Origin: an uncultured Eubacteriales bacterium
GTDB taxonomy: Bacteria > Bacillota > Clostridia > Lachnospirales > Anaerotignaceae
Assembly (NCBI GenBank): GCA_900548595.1
Contig: URLB01000082.1
Coordinates: 1-9,663 of the forward strand
DNA: 9,663 bases
Direction: 5' to 3'
Made by a program: the position numbers and the translations under genes. The notes beneath the pieces were generated by a model. The model saw only the letters and a program-made list of their open reading frames with translations. It searched no databases and was not told the DNA's origin. Below are positions 8,623 through 9,663 of this stretch, piece by piece (position 1 is the first letter of the stretch; each line of letters opens with the position of its first letter).

Positions 8623-8925
8623 CGATAATATAGATAAAATCATATCGATTGGACAATTTGTATAAAAATTAACACAATCGTTGTTTGTTTGTTACAAAAC
8701 TAACATATGGTTTTATTGGTAAAAATGAATATAAATATATCTAATTATTAAGTTTAATTTGTGATGTATATAAATTATGCTTAAAAAAGCCTAATAAAAT
8801 CTCTATAAAACAAATTAAATATGTTAAAAAGTGATATAGAAGATAAGCCTTAATAATGATATACTAACATCATCAAATGAAACAAACACTTCAGATGTTT
8901 TTAAGTGTGTTTGGAGGCGGTAAAT
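8623..8925. other. AT-rich stretch without a gene, 303 bases
   Basis: No coding potential or convincing terminator for addB is visible. Weak elements only: a 4-bp ACAA/TTGT stem near 8674-8684 followed by TTTGTTTGTT, a GCTT-AAAA-AAGC hairpin near 8778-8789, and two similar words, AAGCCTAATAA near 8787 and AAGCCTTAATAA near 8845. The right end holds the promoter and leader of the small gene at 8926. Confidence 0.6.
8857..8865 (+). promoter_or_regulatory. Extended -10 promoter for the small membrane gene
   Basis: TGATATACT fits an extended -10 box (TG, one base, then TATACT at 8860-8865). No clear -35 box is seen, which extended -10 promoters tolerate. It predicts a start near 8872 and a leader of about 54 bases. 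A weak 6-bp stem in that leader (ACACTT near 8886 with AAGTGT near 8903) lies just before the ribosome site. Confidence 0.5.
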
Positions 8926-9105
8926 ATGAAAAATATTTCAAATATATTAATACTCATAATCTCTCTTCTTTTTATTGTGACAGGAATAATGATTATTCCG
9001 ATGGCATCAACAGCTCAAAATCTTGCATTTGTTGTTATGCTGCTTATAATTTTAGGATTATTCGGTATTATCAGATTCATTGCCCATAGAACGGCTATGA
9101 GATAA
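8926..9105 (+). CDS. Small two-helix membrane protein, unknown function
   Basis: 59 residues; I do not recognise the family. There are two hydrophobic helices, about 5-25 and 33-53, joined by a short turn (PMASTAQN), then a basic tail (R50, H54, R55, R59). By the positive-inside rule both ends would face the cytoplasm, giving a membrane hairpin. GGAGG at 8913-8917 is 8 bases before the ATG and fixes this start; the frame stays open upstream to an earlier start near 8905, but that one would overlap the ribosome site. The gene sits alone, with an upstream promoter and a strong terminator right after it, which supports it being a real transcribed gene. Coding is inferred from this context and the membrane pattern, not from known relatives. 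Confidence 0.7.
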   Translation: MKNISNILILIISLLFIVTGIMIIPMASTAQNLAFVVMLLIILGLFGIIRFIAHRTAMR

Positions 9106-9123
9106 CTGTCACTTGAAAAATTC

Positions 9124-9152
9124 AAGGTCTGTGTTTTACACAGACCTTTTTT
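9124..9152 (+). terminator. Rho-independent terminator after the small membrane gene
   Basis: A perfect 11-bp stem (AAGGTCTGTGT at 9124-9134 with its complement at 9138-9148) around a TTT loop is followed by an unbroken T run to 9152. It begins 19 bases after the stop codon at 9105. Confidence 0.93.
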
Positions 9153-9270
9153 CTATATGAATTTTAATTCACACAGTTTATAGTTTTTGGTAATTGATAT
9201 TTATACTGAATTTGATATAAATATATTATAGGTTTTTTTAGTTAATAAAGTTATAATTAACAAAAAAATG

Positions 9271-9289
9271 TGGTACTACCAATATGGTA
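9271..9289. promoter_or_regulatory. Operator-like palindromes, copy 1
   Basis: TGGTACTACCAATATGGTA contains three half-sites, TGGTA, TACCA and TGGTA. They form two overlapping palindromes: TGGT-ACT-ACCA and TACCA-ATA-TGGTA. The first has the spacing of operators bound by FadR-type GntR regulators (TGGT, three bases, ACCA). A TATAAT at 9252-9257 ends 19 bases before the central TACCA. The regulator is not in the window; binding is inference. Confidence 0.45.
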
Positions 9290-9430
9290 TTTGATAAAAA
9301 GTATATATCTAATTGATGTCTATATATATTTTACATAGTTTGATGTGCGATTATAGGTGTTTTGAGTGTTATTTATAACAGTTTTGTTTATGAATCAAAA
9401 ATATACTTTGTATACATCTTATAGTAAAAT

Positions 9431-9459
9431 TTGACATATTAGTTGTTTATATGTATAAT
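9431..9459 (+). promoter_or_regulatory. Perfect-consensus sigma-A promoter (P1)
   Basis: TTGACA at 9431-9436 and TATAAT at 9454-9459 with a 17-bp spacer match the consensus at every position. Transcription would start near 9466 and run toward the gene at 9623, with a leader of roughly 157 bases containing palindrome copy 2 and the hairpin at 9501-9559. Confidence 0.8.
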
Positions 9460-9479
9460 TTTATATAATAAATAGGCAG

Positions 9480-9491
9480 TACCAATATGGT
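9480..9491. promoter_or_regulatory. Operator-like palindrome, copy 2
   Basis: TACCAATATGGT repeats 12 bases of copy 1 exactly. It starts 20 bases after the P1 -10 box, so it would lie just inside the transcribed leader, a typical place for a repressor roadblock. The outer TGGTA half-site of copy 1 is not conserved here. Confidence 0.45.
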
Positions 9492-9500
9492 TTTAAAAGA

Positions 9501-9559
9501 ATTGAAAACGGATTAATTTATTTCAAATAATTTCATATAGCCGTTTCAATATATTTTTT
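9501..9559 (+). terminator. Terminator-like leader hairpin between two promoters
   Basis: ATTGAAAACGG at 9501-9511 pairs with CCGTTTCAAT at 9541-9550, giving 10 bp with one bulged A. The 29-base loop can form a small AT stem, and a run of six T follows at 9554-9559. It could end P1 transcripts after about 90 bases unless transcription reads through. The large loop makes it weaker than the other terminators here. Confidence 0.5.
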
Positions 9560-9587
9560 GATATTATTAGGTTCTGACACCTATAAT
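9558..9587 (+). promoter_or_regulatory. Second promoter (P2) before the last gene
   Basis: TTGATA at 9558-9563 and TATAAT at 9582-9587 have an 18-bp spacer. The -35 box overlaps the T run of the hairpin just upstream. It would start near 9594 and give a leader of about 29 bases. Confidence 0.55.
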
Positions 9588-9622
9588 ATATAAAAAGTCT
9601 ATGCAAAAGGGGTGAGAAAAGG

Positions 9623-9663
9623 ATGGCGTTAGACATTATAAAAAATATTGTTGAGGCCGAAGC
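9623..9663 (+). CDS. Start of a gene, possibly V-type ATPase stalk subunit G/H
   Basis: Only MALDIIKNIVEAEA is visible before the window ends. GGGGTGAG at 9609-9616 lies 6 bases before the ATG and is close to the ideal ribosome site, so the start is sound. The opening resembles the short coiled-coil peripheral-stalk subunit that often heads V/A-type ATPase operons in Clostridia, but 14 residues cannot prove this; another coiled-coil protein is possible. The elaborate upstream region, with two promoters, palindromes and a hairpin, suggests the first gene of a regulated operon. Confidence 0.4.
   Translation, partial: MALDIIKNIVEAE

Larger units (their letters stand above)
9153..9622. other. 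AT-rich regulatory stretch without a gene, about 470 bases
   Basis: No reading frame of note is present. The region carries two palindromic operator-like sites, a near-duplicated -10/palindrome unit, a perfect-consensus promoter, a terminator-like hairpin and a second promoter, all pointing to the gene that starts at 9623. The part from about 9300 to 9425 shows nothing I can interpret. Confidence 0.65.

Noticed and set aside
8778..8789. GCTT-AAAA-AAGC hairpin as a possible addB terminator
   Set aside because: Only 4 bp of stem, no T run after it on the plus strand, and about 155 bases from the addB stop.
8682..8888. 9-base inverted repeat TGTTTGTTT (8682-8690) and AAACAAACA (8880-8888) flanking the gap after addB
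   Set aside because: Too short and too simple in composition to distinguish from chance; no direct repeats or transposase between them.
8877..9089. 70-residue frame overlapping the small membrane gene in another frame
   Set aside because: No ribosome site precedes its start, and its translation is cysteine/tyrosine-rich without pattern. The 8926 frame has the GGAGG site and two clean hydrophobic helices.
9221..9591. 13-base inverted repeat: ACCTATAATATAT at 9579-9591 and its complement at 9221-9233
   Set aside because: It is almost all A and T apart from the CC, and such matches are expected in DNA this AT-rich. It overlaps the P2 -10 box, so part of the likeness is the promoter word itself. 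No mobile-element content lies between the copies.
1..9663. CRISPR arrays, tRNA or rRNA genes, insertion sequences, phage or defence genes
   Set aside because: No regularly spaced repeats, cloverleaf-like segments, transposase or integrase motifs, or defence domains were found on either strand by reading through.

Overview
The window reads as a low-GC Gram-positive, very probably a member of the Clostridia (Lachnospirales-like). The evidence is AT-rich intergenic DNA, purine-rich ribosome binding sites, AddB-type rather than RecBCD-type repair, and strong sigma-A style promoters. No plasmid, phage, IS, CRISPR, rRNA or tRNA signature is visible. It looks like ordinary chromosomal housekeeping DNA with one intriguing regulatory region near the right end.

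Layout, left to right. (1) 50-2956 (+): pyruvate carboxylase, lacking roughly its first 175 residues. The reading frame is closed by a stop 24 bases before the first ATG, so the left edge is a break, either real or from assembly. A hairpin terminator follows. (2) 3003-4736 (+): a well-formed promoter, then ruvA and ruvB 12 bases apart, encoding the Holliday-junction branch-migration motor. ruvC is not next to them. (3) 4741-4762: a terminator shared by ruvB and the convergent gene at 4775-5185 (-), which encodes a small membrane-anchored protein with a weakly FMN-binding-like outer domain. (4) 5266-8622 (+): addB, the B subunit of the AddAB helicase-nuclease, complete with all four iron-sulphur cysteines and nuclease residues. 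addA does not follow it. (5) 8623-8925: AT-rich DNA without a gene, ending in a promoter for a 59-residue two-helix membrane protein (8926-9105), which has its own terminator. (6) 9153-9622: about 470 bases without a gene, holding two copies of a palindromic operator-like sequence, a perfect-consensus promoter, a terminator-like hairpin and a second promoter. (7) 9623 onward (+): the first 14 residues of a gene, tentatively a V-type ATPase peripheral-stalk subunit.

Functionally, addB and ruvAB are two stages of one pathway: AddAB processes double-strand ends for RecA, and RuvAB migrates the resulting junctions. Pyruvate carboxylase supplies oxaloacetate. No new defence or mobile system can be supported from this sequence. 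The items most worth a second look are the duplicated promoter/palindrome unit with its leader hairpin before the last gene, the broken start of the carboxylase, and addB standing apart from addA.
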